Source: Chitinophagales bacterium
Lineage (GTDB): Bacteria; Bacteroidota; Bacteroidia; Chitinophagales; Saprospiraceae
Direction of reading: 5' to 3'
DNA length: 7,662 nucleotides
Assembly (NCBI GenBank): GCA_013297575.1
Contig: JAAFHO010000258.1
Coordinates: 1-7,662, forward strand
Position numbers and translations under genes: made by a program. The notes under the pieces were generated by a model. It made no database searches, was not told where the DNA came from, and worked only from the letters and a program-made list of their open reading frames with translations. Positions 1 to 6,240 of the stretch are shown here, one piece after another. Numbering within the stretch: position 1 is the stretch's first letter; every line of letters starts with the position of its first letter.

Positions 1-801
1 AATACCAAAAAAGAACTGTACACCTATAATAATGACGGTATTTAGTATAATCCAAATAATCAATTGCGTTAAACCAACACCCGCAGATCCAAGGATTTTG
101 CCCAGCATCAAATCAAATGGTTTTACGCTCGACATGATTACTTCTACAATACGGTTTGTTTTTTCTTCCATCACAGAACGCATTACGATAGACCCCCAAA
201 TGAGCACGAGCATATACATGGCTATGCCCATAAAAAAGGAAATACCCATTGCCACACCGCTTGTAAGCGAGCTGCCTTGGTCGTCTTTTTTATCAATCGG
301 CTCGGGATCCAGCGACACCTCTGTATCCAGATCACCCAGTGATTTGCGGTCTAAATGCAAGGAATCTATTTTGAAATCCTTTATTTTTGAGGCGATACGC
401 TGCCTAATTACCCCTTCAGTTTCGGGATTAAACTGTTCATCCGTGTAAAGGTAAATGGTTTGCTTTTTAATAGCAAGATTGGCTAATGGTGGCAACCGCA
501 GCACGCCGTCGTACTTTTTATTGCGTACATCATTCTTCAATTCTTCTAAATTAGAACCTTGTGGTGCTACTGAAAATTGCAGCCCTCGTTCATCGGCAAT
601 GCCGGTACCCGATTTAACTACTCCTGCCTCGTCAAAAACGACAATTTTACGCTTTTCGGCACCTTTGTACGACATCATCATGCCCTGAATGACAAAAAAT
701 GCGCCAAATGCTAGCGGTGTTAACAGTGTTCCTAACAAAAAAGCACGCGTCCTTACTCGGGTTAAATATTCGCGTTTTACTATGAGCCAAAGTTTTGACA
801 T
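1..801 (-). CDS. ABC-2 / NatB-type ABC transporter permease, 3' end outside the window
   Basis: The reverse strand gives 267 codons without a stop from the ATG at 799-801 to the left edge, so the C-terminus is missing. The protein begins MSKLWLIVKREYLTRVRTRA, a typical cytoplasmic start for the NatB/ABC-2 permease family (COG1668). A first membrane segment follows at about residues 20-43. A large extracytoplasmic domain spans about 45-180. Membrane helices lie at about 182-207 and 237-264. Between them sits the family hallmark (MEEKTNRIVEVIMSS, residues 211-225, then KPFDLMLGKILG to 238). Members export ions, drugs or other solutes with a separate ATPase; the substrate cannot be told here. 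It lies 51 bases downstream of another permease on the same strand, so co-transcription is likely. No Shine-Dalgarno sequence is seen before the ATG. The family call is firm; the role is open. Confidence 0.93.
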   Translation of the reverse strand, partial: MSKLWLIVKREYLTRVRTRAFLLGTLLTPLAFGAFFVIQGMMMSYKGAEKRKIVVFDEAGVVKSGTGIADERGLQFSVAPQGSNLEELKNDVRNKKYDGVLRLPPLANLAIKKQTIYLYTDEQFNPETEGVIRQRIASKIKDFKIDSLHLDRKSLGDLDTEVSLDPEPIDKKDDQGSSLTSGVAMGISFFMGIAMYMLVLIWGSIVMRSVMEEKTNRIVEVIMSSVKPFDLMLGKILGSAGVGLTQLIIWIILNTVIIIGVQFFFGI

Positions 802-831
802 ATTTATACTACGTTATTTGATTTGATATTG

Positions 832-860
832 ATGAATAATTCAATTTTCCCATTATTCAT
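832..860 (-). other. AT-rich inverted repeat straddling the stop codon between the two permease genes
   Basis: Bases 832-840 (ATGAATAAT) are perfectly complementary to 852-860 (ATTATTCAT), with an 11-base loop. The minus-strand transcript could fold a 9-bp hairpin that contains the stop codon of the upstream permease (853-855). It has only one G-C pair and no following T-run, so it is not a good intrinsic terminator. It could mark an mRNA processing point within the operon, or it could be chance in AT-rich DNA. Confidence 0.35.
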
Positions 861-2091
861 ACCGCAATGCTTCAATTGGATCGAGTCTTGATGCTTTAAG
901 TGCCGGATAAAAACCAGATATTACCCCTACAAACATACACAAGGTAAAACCCAACAGTATCCAGTTCCAAGGAATAAGGAAACTGCTTCCTAGTGCAATG
1001 GTAACCAAATTACCCACTAAAATACCTAAAATAATACCAGCAATACCACCAAATTGGCAAATGACAATGGCCTCGGTCAAAAATTGGTAGAGAATACTTT
1101 TTGGGGTAGCACCTAATGCCTTGTAAATCCCGATTTCGCGGGTACGTTCAGTTACGCTCACCAACATAATATTCATAAGACCAATAGCAGCACCCAACAA
1201 GGTCATTAAACCAATAGCAATAGTGGCCAGCCGTAAATTAGTCGTATTTTCTTTCAAAATTGCAACAAGGCTATCGCTCCCAAATACTTCAAAGTCGTCA
1301 TCTTGACCGGGGCGAAGACCACGAACTTGGCGGAACAAACCCGAAGCCTCCGATTGTGCGGCATCCATATCAGTTGCATTTTTAACAGCGACAATAACAC
1401 TATATTCTGTTTTATCGGTGCCGTAAATCGCTTTGACGGCGAGCAAGGGCGCATAGACAGCCCTGTCATTGGAGTTATTCATGGAAGCACCTTTGGAGGC
1501 CAACACGCCAATAACGCGGTATCGGTTATTGCCCACGATAACTAATTGATCCAGTGCTTTTTCCGGCTTATTATTGAAAAGTTTTTTGGCAATGTCTAAG
1601 CCAAGCACGACCTTTGGTTGTCCGTCTATAATTTCGTTAAGGGAAAAATTTCGACCATATCCAATATCGAGTCCTTTAATTTCAAAGTAGTTTTCGTCCA
1701 CACCTACAAAACCCGTATTAGGGTTTGTTTCAATATCGTTGTATTTTACGACTGCAAGGCTATTCGCCCAAAAAGAAATAGAAACCGTAGCAGGGAAATT
1801 AAACCGCTCTTTAAATTCAGTCGCTTGTCGGAAATCGATTTCTTCACCTGCTTTTTGGCGGCGACCGCCTCGGTTACCTTTTACTTCACCCCATTTCCGC
1901 TCGATGCTAAAAGAATTGGCACCCAACCCCGAAAAGTTATCATTGAGCGAGAAAGCAATGCCATCAATAGCCGTCAGAATACCCACCAAAGCCATAATAC
2001 CCAAAGCAATAATTAAGAGCGTAAGCACTGCTCGGAGGAGGTTGGCGCGAATATTTTGTAGCGCCATGCTGAATATTTCTGAAAAAGGCAT
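853..2091 (-). CDS. MacB/FtsX-type ABC transporter permease
   Basis: This 412-residue protein has the full MacB-like layout. A short cytoplasmic N-terminus is followed by one membrane helix at about residues 20-43. A periplasmic core domain (MacB_PCD type) spans about 46-280. Three C-terminal helices lie at about 288-312, 342-366 and 376-397. The FtsX signature sits after the second helix: VSVTERTREIGIYKALGATP, residues 311-330, the loop that contacts the ATPase. The end, ASRLDPIEALRYE, is the usual family C-terminus. MacB-like permeases work by mechanotransmission with a separate or fused ATPase; none is fused here and none is in the window. Typical substrates are macrolides, peptides, toxins or lipoproteins, but nothing here picks one. 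The start at 2091 keeps the usual amphipathic N-terminus (MPFSEIFSMALQNIRANLLR) and lies 26 bases after a -7-like element. The next permease follows after 51 bases. Confidence 0.95.
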   Translation of the reverse strand: MPFSEIFSMALQNIRANLLRAVLTLLIIALGIMALVGILTAIDGIAFSLNDNFSGLGANSFSIERKWGEVKGNRGGRRQKAGEEIDFRQATEFKERFNFPATVSISFWANSLAVVKYNDIETNPNTGFVGVDENYFEIKGLDIGYGRNFSLNEIIDGQPKVVLGLDIAKKLFNNKPEKALDQLVIVGNNRYRVIGVLASKGASMNNSNDRAVYAPLLAVKAIYGTDKTEYSVIVAVKNATDMDAAQSEASGLFRQVRGLRPGQDDDFEVFGSDSLVAILKENTTNLRLATIAIGLMTLLGAAIGLMNIMLVSVTERTREIGIYKALGATPKSILYQFLTEAIVICQFGGIAGIILGILVGNLVTIALGSSFLIPWNWILLGFTLCMFVGVISGFYPALKASRLDPIEALRYE

Positions 2092-2116
2092 AATTCGATC
2101 TGTTTGAATTTGATGC

Positions 2117-2124
2117 CAAAAGTA
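2117..2124 (-). promoter_or_regulatory. Candidate Bacteroidota -7 promoter element for the permease operon
   Basis: Read on the minus strand, these bases are TACTTTTG, a match to the TAnnTTTG element used by the primary sigma factor of Bacteroidota. The ATG at 2091 is 25 bases further on, leaving a leader of about 20 bases. A clear TTG/TTTG -33 box is not seen at the expected distance, so the call rests on one half-site plus position. Confidence 0.45.
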
Positions 2125-2250
2125 ATGTGATTATTATAATAGGTGTTATTCATTCGAGGCAATTGGTGATTTAATAGATTAAAGGCATGAATTGGCGGAT
2201 AAAAATGGCTGTTGAGGAATGAATTTTACAAAATAAAATTAAAAAAACTT

Positions 2251-2279
2251 TTTGTGTCAAAATAAAAGTTTTATGTTTG
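2251..2279 (+). promoter_or_regulatory. Bacteroidota-type promoter of the Rpn nuclease gene
   Basis: A -33 box TTTGTG at 2251-2256 and a -7 box TATGTTTG (TAnnTTTG) at 2272-2279 are 17 bases apart, counted from the end of TTTG. This fits the Bacteroides/Flavobacterium promoter model. The start codon at 2301 is 21 bases after the -7 box, which predicts a leader of about 15 bases with no Shine-Dalgarno sequence. The rest of the 2092-2300 intergenic region is AT-rich and shared with the divergent permease promoter. Confidence 0.65.
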
Positions 2280-2300
2280 CCACTGTAAATCATCCATACC

Positions 2301-3491
2301 ATGCAAGAATCTTTGGAAAACAAAGGCTTTGATGCCGATTTTGATACATTTTGGAAAGAAATGCTCGATTTTATTGAGCCTGCTACCTTGTTTTTTCTTC
2401 CCCAATTGCACCGTGAGGTGGACTGGTCGCAGGACTATCGTGCGCTGGAACAAGAGTTGAGAGGGCTGGGCGCCAAGGGAAAAATGAAAAGAACGGATAA
2501 ACTATTTCGCTTCAAACTGCGCGACGGAACAGAGCGTTATGTCCTATTTCATATAGAAGTGGAGGCATATCCGAACAGTAATTTTCCAAGGCGGATATAC
2601 GAATACCATTCATTTTTGAATTTGAAGCACCAGTTTATTCCAATTACTATTTTGGTCATCTTTGTGGGTAAAAAGCCCTCTAAGGCTTGGGACACTTATG
2701 AAACGAACCATTTTGGTACGCGTACCTTATTAAGTTATCCTACCTTTTGTGTGGATGAACAGGAAGAGACTGCACTTATCAACAACCCAAATCCAATCGC
2801 TTTGGTTGTATTAGCCAATCTGTATGTAATCCGTTCAAAGGAAGATATTAGATTGCGCACCACTCTGAAAAGAAAACTGTTAAGTATCCTGCTTGATCGA
2901 AAAATAGATCGCTCTGAATTCAAAAAACTCATTAATTTTGCATTGAATTTTATTCGGCTACCCGAAGAAAATGACAATGAAGTAAGTAACTTTATAACAG
3001 ATAAAATTATGAAAAGTGATACTCCATATTTCAAAGTTGGCAATAAAAAGTATATTGACTATTATGCCATGATCATTGATGCTGTATTCAAAAGTAGGTA
3101 CGGAGTTCCTATGGAGGAATATGGACGAGCCATGGAGGAACAAAAACGAACCATGAATGAGAGGACGTTGAAACTCGATCAACTCGAGCAAGAGATGGAT
3201 ATGCAATTAAAAACACAAAAGCAGATAATAGAGGCGGCCATTGAGCAGCAAAAACAAGTAGCAGAGCAGCAAAAACAAGCAGCAGAGCAGCAAAAACAAG
3301 CAGCAGCGCAACAAAAACAAGCAGCAGAGCAACAAAAACAAGCAGCAGAGCAGCAAAAACAAGCAGCAGAGCAGCAAAGGAAGAATATTATTCATGCCCA
3401 TCTAATACTGCTTCTGGATGCCAAGCAAATTTCGGAGCACTTAGAGATAGATCTAAAAATTGTGGAAGAGACCCTTGCAACCGTTGAATAA
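2301..3491 (+). CDS. Rpn-family PD-(D/E)XK nuclease (YhgA-like / putative transposase family) with heptad-repeat C-terminus
   Basis: This 396-residue protein has the N-terminal nuclease fold of the Rpn (recombination-promoting nuclease) family, often annotated as YhgA-like or PD-(D/E)XK transposase. Residues 41-88 follow the family pattern: DW..dY..LE, then a TDKLF acidic site (D66), then the HIEVE strand (E86, E88). Residues R97/R98 and Y100 fit the conserved R...Y helix. Members usually have ExQ at the strand site, so E88 is a variation. Residues 271-359 form a long predicted coiled coil, ending in six near-identical EQQKQAA heptads and the start of a seventh. The last 36 residues (HAHLILLLDAKQISEHLEID...) look like a small helix-turn-helix. 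E. coli homologues are DNA endonucleases linked to recombination and to phage defence. A good promoter precedes it. The dioxygenase gene follows after 30 bases with no terminator. It is not an insertion-sequence transposase: no terminal repeats flank it. Confidence 0.88.
   Translation: MQESLENKGFDADFDTFWKEMLDFIEPATLFFLPQLHREVDWSQDYRALEQELRGLGAKGKMKRTDKLFRFKLRDGTERYVLFHIEVEAYPNSNFPRRIYEYHSFLNLKHQFIPITILVIFVGKKPSKAWDTYETNHFGTRTLLSYPTFCVDEQEETALINNPNPIALVVLANLYVIRSKEDIRLRTTLKRKLLSILLDRKIDRSEFKKLINFALNFIRLPEENDNEVSNFITDKIMKSDTPYFKVGNKKYIDYYAMIIDAVFKSRYGVPMEEYGRAMEEQKRTMNERTLKLDQLEQEMDMQLKTQKQIIEAAIEQQKQVAEQQKQAAEQQKQAAAQQKQAAEQQKQAAEQQKQAAEQQRKNIIHAHLILLLDAKQISEHLEIDLKIVEETLATVE
3111..3491 (+). 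CDS. Candidate nested short Rpn product (C-terminal coiled coil plus HTH-like end), same frame
   Basis: Codon 271 of the nuclease gene is an ATG at 3111, and GGAG at 3102-3105 lies five bases upstream. Initiation there would give a 126-residue protein holding only the coiled coil and the terminal helices, without the nuclease domain. In E. coli, rpn genes have been reported to encode such short in-frame proteins that block the toxic full-length nuclease. This is the reason for listing it. Weak points are that Bacteroidota ribosomes depend little on Shine-Dalgarno pairing, that other in-frame ATGs (codons 278, 285, 299, 301) are close by, and that no internal promoter was found. It is an inference, not an observed product. 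Confidence 0.3.
   Translation: MEEYGRAMEEQKRTMNERTLKLDQLEQEMDMQLKTQKQIIEAAIEQQKQVAEQQKQAAEQQKQAAAQQKQAAEQQKQAAEQQKQAAEQQRKNIIHAHLILLLDAKQISEHLEIDLKIVEETLATVE
3243..3377 (+). repeat. 21-bp tandem repeat coding EQQKQAA heptads, about 6.4 copies
   Basis: Six full 21-base units start at 3243, 3264, 3285, 3306, 3327 and 3348; a seventh begins at 3369 and breaks down after nine bases. Units 2, 3 and 6 are identical. The others differ by one to three substitutions (for example GTA for GCA in unit 1, GCG for GAG in unit 4). The unit is a multiple of three, so gain or loss of copies changes protein length without a frameshift. The similarity at DNA level points to recent expansion by slippage or unequal recombination. 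Confidence 0.95.
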
Positions 3492-3521
3492 AATTTTTAT
3501 AAAATAATATACATACCAACT

Positions 3522-4031
3522 ATGTTACGACCATTCAACCTCCAAAACTGGATCGAAGAAAACCGTCATCTCCTCCAACCACCCGTGGCAAACAAACAAA
3601 TTTATGTCGAAAATTCTGATTTTATCGTCATGGTGGTAGGTGGCCCAAATGGACGTAAAGATTACCATTGGGAAGAAGGCGAGGAACTTTTTTATCAACT
3701 CGAAGGCGATATTCAAGTCAAAATTATCCATGAAAATGGTGAGCCAGAAACAATTGATATTCGAGCAGGCGAAATGTTTTTATTGCCACCCCGTACGCCG
3801 CACTCGCCGCAACGGCCTGCTGGTTCAATCGGTTTGGTACTCGAACGCCACCGCCGTGAAGGAGAAGTGGACAAATTGATGTGGTTTTGTGAAAATTGTA
3901 ACCATAAAATATACGAGGCTGGTTTTGCGCTGAAAGATATAGGCACCCAAATTAAGACCGCGATTGCCGAATATTCCGCTGACGAAGCCAAACGGACTTG
4001 TAAGCATTGCGGGACAATAATGCACCTGTAA
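3522..4031 (+). CDS. nbaC: 3-hydroxyanthranilate 3,4-dioxygenase
   Basis: This 169-residue cupin enzyme opens the ring of 3-hydroxyanthranilate with O2, giving 2-amino-3-carboxymuconate semialdehyde, the precursor of quinolinate (NAD synthesis) or an intermediate of tryptophan breakdown. The catalytic iron ligands known from the Cupriavidus enzyme are present as H49 and E55 in DYHWEEGEELFYQLEGD and H94 in PPRTPHSPQRP. Likely substrate contacts are R45, R98 and E108. The C-terminus carries the second, rubredoxin-like iron site of the bacterial type: C123-x-x-C126 (CENC) and C160-x-x-C163 (CKHC). Length is normal and all key residues are intact, so it should be active. The start gives the usual N-terminus MLRPFNLQNWIEEN. 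No promoter matching TAnnTTTG lies in the 30-base gap before it, so it may depend on read-through from the Rpn gene or on a promoter I cannot recognise. No other kynurenine-pathway gene is in the window. Confidence 0.96.
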   Translation: MLRPFNLQNWIEENRHLLQPPVANKQIYVENSDFIVMVVGGPNGRKDYHWEEGEELFYQLEGDIQVKIIHENGEPETIDIRAGEMFLLPPRTPHSPQRPAGSIGLVLERHRREGEVDKLMWFCENCNHKIYEAGFALKDIGTQIKTAIAEYSADEAKRTCKHCGTIMHL

Positions 4032-4055
4032 AACAATAAAGTACCAATATTATTC

Positions 4056-5240
4056 ATGGACATAGCATCCTTGCTCGTTAAAGAGCAACCCGATAACCGT
4101 ACCGTAAAACCACATATCCTTCCTATTTATGCCACATCTTCCTTCGCTTTTGATAGCATGGATCAAGGCATAGAAATTTTCAACAATATTGAAAGTGGAC
4201 ATGTGTATAGCCGTTACGCCAATCCAACCGTTGATACTGTTGCGCGTAAAATTGCCTTATTAGAGTCGCATAATCTTGGCTTTGAAGCCGATGCTTTGAT
4301 GACCTCCTCTGGTATGTCCGCTATCTCTACTTTGTTTTTAGGTTTGCTTAAATCGGGTGAATCGATATTAACACAAGGTAATTTATATGGAGGAACGACT
4401 GAACTACTCCAATCGGTGATCGAACCGATCGGCGTATCCACTCATTTTGTCCATCTAAATGATTTGTCAGCAGTAGAAAGCGCATTAAAGGCCAATCCCA
4501 ATATCAAAATGCTGTATTGCGAAACACCCGCCAATCCAAGCCTTTCTTGTGTTGATATTGCCGCATTATCGCAGCTTGCACACCAATACGGTGCTTGGTG
4601 TGCGATTGATAATACCTTCGCTTCGCCTTATTTACAGCAGCCATTCGCCTTTGGAGTCGATTTTATTATACATTCTACGACCAAATATATTAACGGTCAT
4701 GGGAATAGTATTGCTGGTGTTGTGGTAGCACGCGACCGAGCCCTCATGCGCGAAAAAATCTGGAGGGCGATGAAGTTATTGGGTACCAATTGCTCCCCTT
4801 TTGAGGCATGGCTCACCAATAACGGTATCAAGACCTTGGCTTTGCGGATGGATCGTCATTGTGCTAATGCCTTGGCACTGGCACATTACCTCGAACAGCA
4901 CCCATCGGTGGAACGCGTTAACTATCCTGGTTTGGCCTCCCATCCCGATCACCAATTGGCTAAAAAGCAAATGCCCAAAGGCTTTGGAGGCATGTTAAGT
5001 TTCGAAATCAAGGGCGGTTTTGATGCAGGTTTGAAATGTATGAACAAAATTCAGTTCTGCGCATTGGCACCTACTCTAGGCGACGTGGATACATTAATCC
5101 TTCATCCTGCTTCATCTTCACACCTGCGCGTACCAAAAGCAGTACGCGAAGAAAATGGAATTACAGATGGTTTGATCCGCGTTTCGGTAGGTATTGAGCA
5201 TATTGATGATATTATTTCGGACTTTGAGGCGAGTATTTAA
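4056..5240 (+). CDS. PLP-dependent Cys/Met metabolism enzyme (cystathionine gamma-synthase / gamma-lyase / methionine gamma-lyase family)
   Basis: This is a complete 394-residue fold-type I PLP enzyme of the trans-sulfuration family. The Schiff-base lysine is K210 in HSTTKYINGHGNSIAG. D185 (AIDNTFASPY) should contact the pyridine nitrogen, Y111 (NLYGGT) stacks on PLP, and Y51/R53 in YSRYANPT bind phosphate across the dimer. R375 in LIRVSVGIEH should hold the substrate carboxylate. Family reactions are beta/gamma elimination or replacement on cystathionine, homocysteine, methionine or O-acyl-homoserine. The cysteine that marks methionine gamma-lyases (Cys116 in the Pseudomonas enzyme) is replaced by G113, which favours cystathionine gamma-synthase or lyase. 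The GHGNSIAG segment is more like methionine gamma-lyase or O-acetylhomoserine sulfhydrylase, so the substrate stays open. The gene starts 24 bases after the dioxygenase with no promoter or terminator between, so it is probably in the same transcript. Confidence 0.93.
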   Translation: MDIASLLVKEQPDNRTVKPHILPIYATSSFAFDSMDQGIEIFNNIESGHVYSRYANPTVDTVARKIALLESHNLGFEADALMTSSGMSAISTLFLGLLKSGESILTQGNLYGGTTELLQSVIEPIGVSTHFVHLNDLSAVESALKANPNIKMLYCETPANPSLSCVDIAALSQLAHQYGAWCAIDNTFASPYLQQPFAFGVDFIIHSTTKYINGHGNSIAGVVVARDRALMREKIWRAMKLLGTNCSPFEAWLTNNGIKTLALRMDRHCANALALAHYLEQHPSVERVNYPGLASHPDHQLAKKQMPKGFGGMLSFEIKGGFDAGLKCMNKIQFCALAPTLGDVDTLILHPASSSHLRVPKAVREENGITDGLIRVSVGIEHIDDIISDFEASI

Positions 5241-5311
5241 TAATTTTAGAATCTACCCTAAAAAGTGTAATTGTTTATGTTTTTTTACGTCTGATTATAG
5301 CATTTGAAAAG

Positions 5312-5329
5312 TTTGGCACGGTTTTTAGT
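5312..5329 (+). promoter_or_regulatory. Possible sigma-54-like promoter before the secreted-protein gene
   Basis: The 152-base gap 5241-5392 contains TTTGGCACG at 5312-5320, a match to the -24 box (TGGCAC) of sigma-54 promoters. Five bases after TGGCAC the sequence is TTAG instead of TTGC, so the -12 box is imperfect in its critical GC. A TATAAT hexamer follows at 5332-5337 but is too close to TTGGCA (13 bases) for a standard primary-sigma promoter, and no TAnnTTTG is present. Transcription would begin near 5340, leaving a leader of about 50 bases. Confidence 0.3.
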
Positions 5330-5392
5330 TATATAATAGTATCACTTATTTAATCAAAAATTACCTCCCACACTTAAAATACTTATCCGATT

Positions 5393-6049
5393 ATGAAAAA
5401 CGTAATTATATTCATCGCTGCAATTTTGGTTTCTGTTGCTACTACAGCACAAGATACTACCTTCCAAGGTTTTCTTCAGCAATTCCCAAAGGCTACATTG
5501 CCATTCACATTGGGTGCAGAAGAACTTCAAGGCCAATTGGAAAGCCGCGCTGCAAAAACGCCAGTTGCAAAGGCTACTCGCCTCGCTTGGGACTATTACG
5601 CTTTCCTACCTACCCTCGAAGCCAACGCTACTGAAAACCGTATGCCAGTTTATCCTGAGCCAGTAGCCATGTTGGAAACAGCAACACACTACGCTGTTAT
5701 CTTTAACACAGGTCGCAATTTTGCTCGTCAATACAAAACATACAATATTGCAGTTTTTGACAAATCTGGTAATTATATCCAAACACGTACCATTGCTGGT
5801 GTTAACCCAACTGCTTTGGCAACTGCAACCATCGATGCAAACTTGGATGTAACGATCAATGAGTACAGTGTAAATTGGTCTAAAGACTATATCACTAACG
5901 GTATCGAAGGCAACCAAATCATTGGTATCTCTCCAGTTGCTACTCGTACAGTTAAGGCAACTACCGCAGCAAAAGAAGCAAAAGAAGATTGGAAAAATGC
6001 TCCAGCAGCACAACAAATCGCTGCTACATTAACTGCTCAAAATAAATAA
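5393..6049 (+). CDS. Secreted protein of unknown function, probably abundant
   Basis: I do not recognise a family for this 218-residue protein. It begins with a Sec signal peptide: MKN, a hydrophobic core VIIFIAAILVSVA, then TTAQD, with likely cleavage after A19. There is no lipobox cysteine, so it should be soluble in the periplasm or secreted. The mature part looks beta-rich in the middle (about residues 97-165, for example YNIAVFDKSGNYIQTRTIAG). The end is Ala/Lys/Gln-rich and probably helical (188-218). It has no cysteine. Codon choice is strongly biased: Ala is almost all GCT or GCA with two GCC and no GCG, Arg is only CGT or CGC, and Pro is mostly CCA. The neighbours use more GCC and mixed codons. 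Such bias, an own promoter region and a strong terminator suggest high expression of a single-gene unit. Confidence 0.85.
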   Translation: MKNVIIFIAAILVSVATTAQDTTFQGFLQQFPKATLPFTLGAEELQGQLESRAAKTPVAKATRLAWDYYAFLPTLEANATENRMPVYPEPVAMLETATHYAVIFNTGRNFARQYKTYNIAVFDKSGNYIQTRTIAGVNPTALATATIDANLDVTINEYSVNWSKDYITNGIEGNQIIGISPVATRTVKATTAAKEAKEDWKNAPAAQQIAATLTAQNK

Positions 6050-6070
6050 TTTTTAAAGTATCAATACAGA

Positions 6071-6113
6071 AAAGAGCCATTCCGCACACCAGCAGAATGG
6101 CTTTTTTCTTTTT
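6071..6113 (+). terminator. Intrinsic terminator after the secreted-protein gene
   Basis: AGCCATTC at 6075-6082 pairs perfectly with GAATGGCT at 6095-6102. The stem extends outward through a G-U pair and A-T pairs to 6071/6106, about 12 bp. A T-rich tract runs through 6113 with one C in it. The A-run on the left side means it could also work for transcripts arriving on the minus strand, but no minus-strand gene is nearby. Confidence 0.9.
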
Positions 6114-6209
6114 ACCGCTTCATTTGATTTTAGGAATACAATTGAAAGAAATGACAGATAGCGGACAAGTGAATTTTTTCCTGCTGTTTCTTCACCTTTA
6201 TTATAACAG

Positions 6210-6226
6210 GCAATCAATGTGATTGC
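6210..6226 (+). promoter_or_regulatory. Perfect inverted repeat GCAATCA-N3-TGATTGC, candidate operator of purF
   Basis: Bases 6210-6216 and 6220-6226 are exact reverse complements separated by ATG. The repeat ends one base before the -7-like element at 6228, so a bound dimer would cover the promoter spacer and block RNA polymerase. It does not resemble the E. coli PurR box. A 7-bp repeat can arise by chance; position is the main argument. Confidence 0.4.
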
Positions 6227-6227
6227 G

Positions 6228-6235
6228 TACCTTTG
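6228..6235 (+). promoter_or_regulatory. Bacteroidota -7 promoter element of purF
   Basis: TACCTTTG matches TAnnTTTG and ends five bases before the ATG at 6241. The expected transcription start, about five to seven bases further on, falls on or next to the start codon, so the mRNA may be leaderless. No clear TTG -33 box is seen. Confidence 0.55.
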
Positions 6236-6240
6236 TGCCC

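Noticed and set aside
32..688. Plus-strand open frames across the first permease
   Set aside because: The minus strand reads through as a clear ABC-2 permease; the plus frames give no family-like sequence.
2148..2224. Inverted pair ATTCATTC (2148-2155) and GAATGAAT (2217-2224) in the divergent promoter region
   Set aside because: The arms are 61 bases apart, short and AT-rich, so chance is the simplest explanation.
3243..3377. Tandem repeats as a CRISPR array
   Set aside because: The units abut without spacers and lie inside a coding frame with a 7-codon period.
3207..3401. Minus-strand frame coding a Leu/Cys-rich repetitive peptide
   Set aside because: It is the exact antisense of the EQQKQAA repeats; its composition follows from that repeat and it has no promoter of its own.
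2301..3491. The Rpn gene as a true insertion-sequence transposase
   Set aside because: No terminal inverted repeats or target-site duplication were seen, and the family fold is a PD-(D/E)XK nuclease, not a DDE transposase.
5246..5290. Possible terminator after the PLP enzyme (TTTTAG / CTAAAA followed by a later T-run)
   Set aside because: The stem is only six bp with one G-C pair, and the T-run is more than 20 bases away from it.
5313..5337. TTGGCA and TATAAT as a sigma-70 type promoter
   Set aside because: The spacer is 13 bases, too short, and Bacteroidota primary sigma does not use this consensus.
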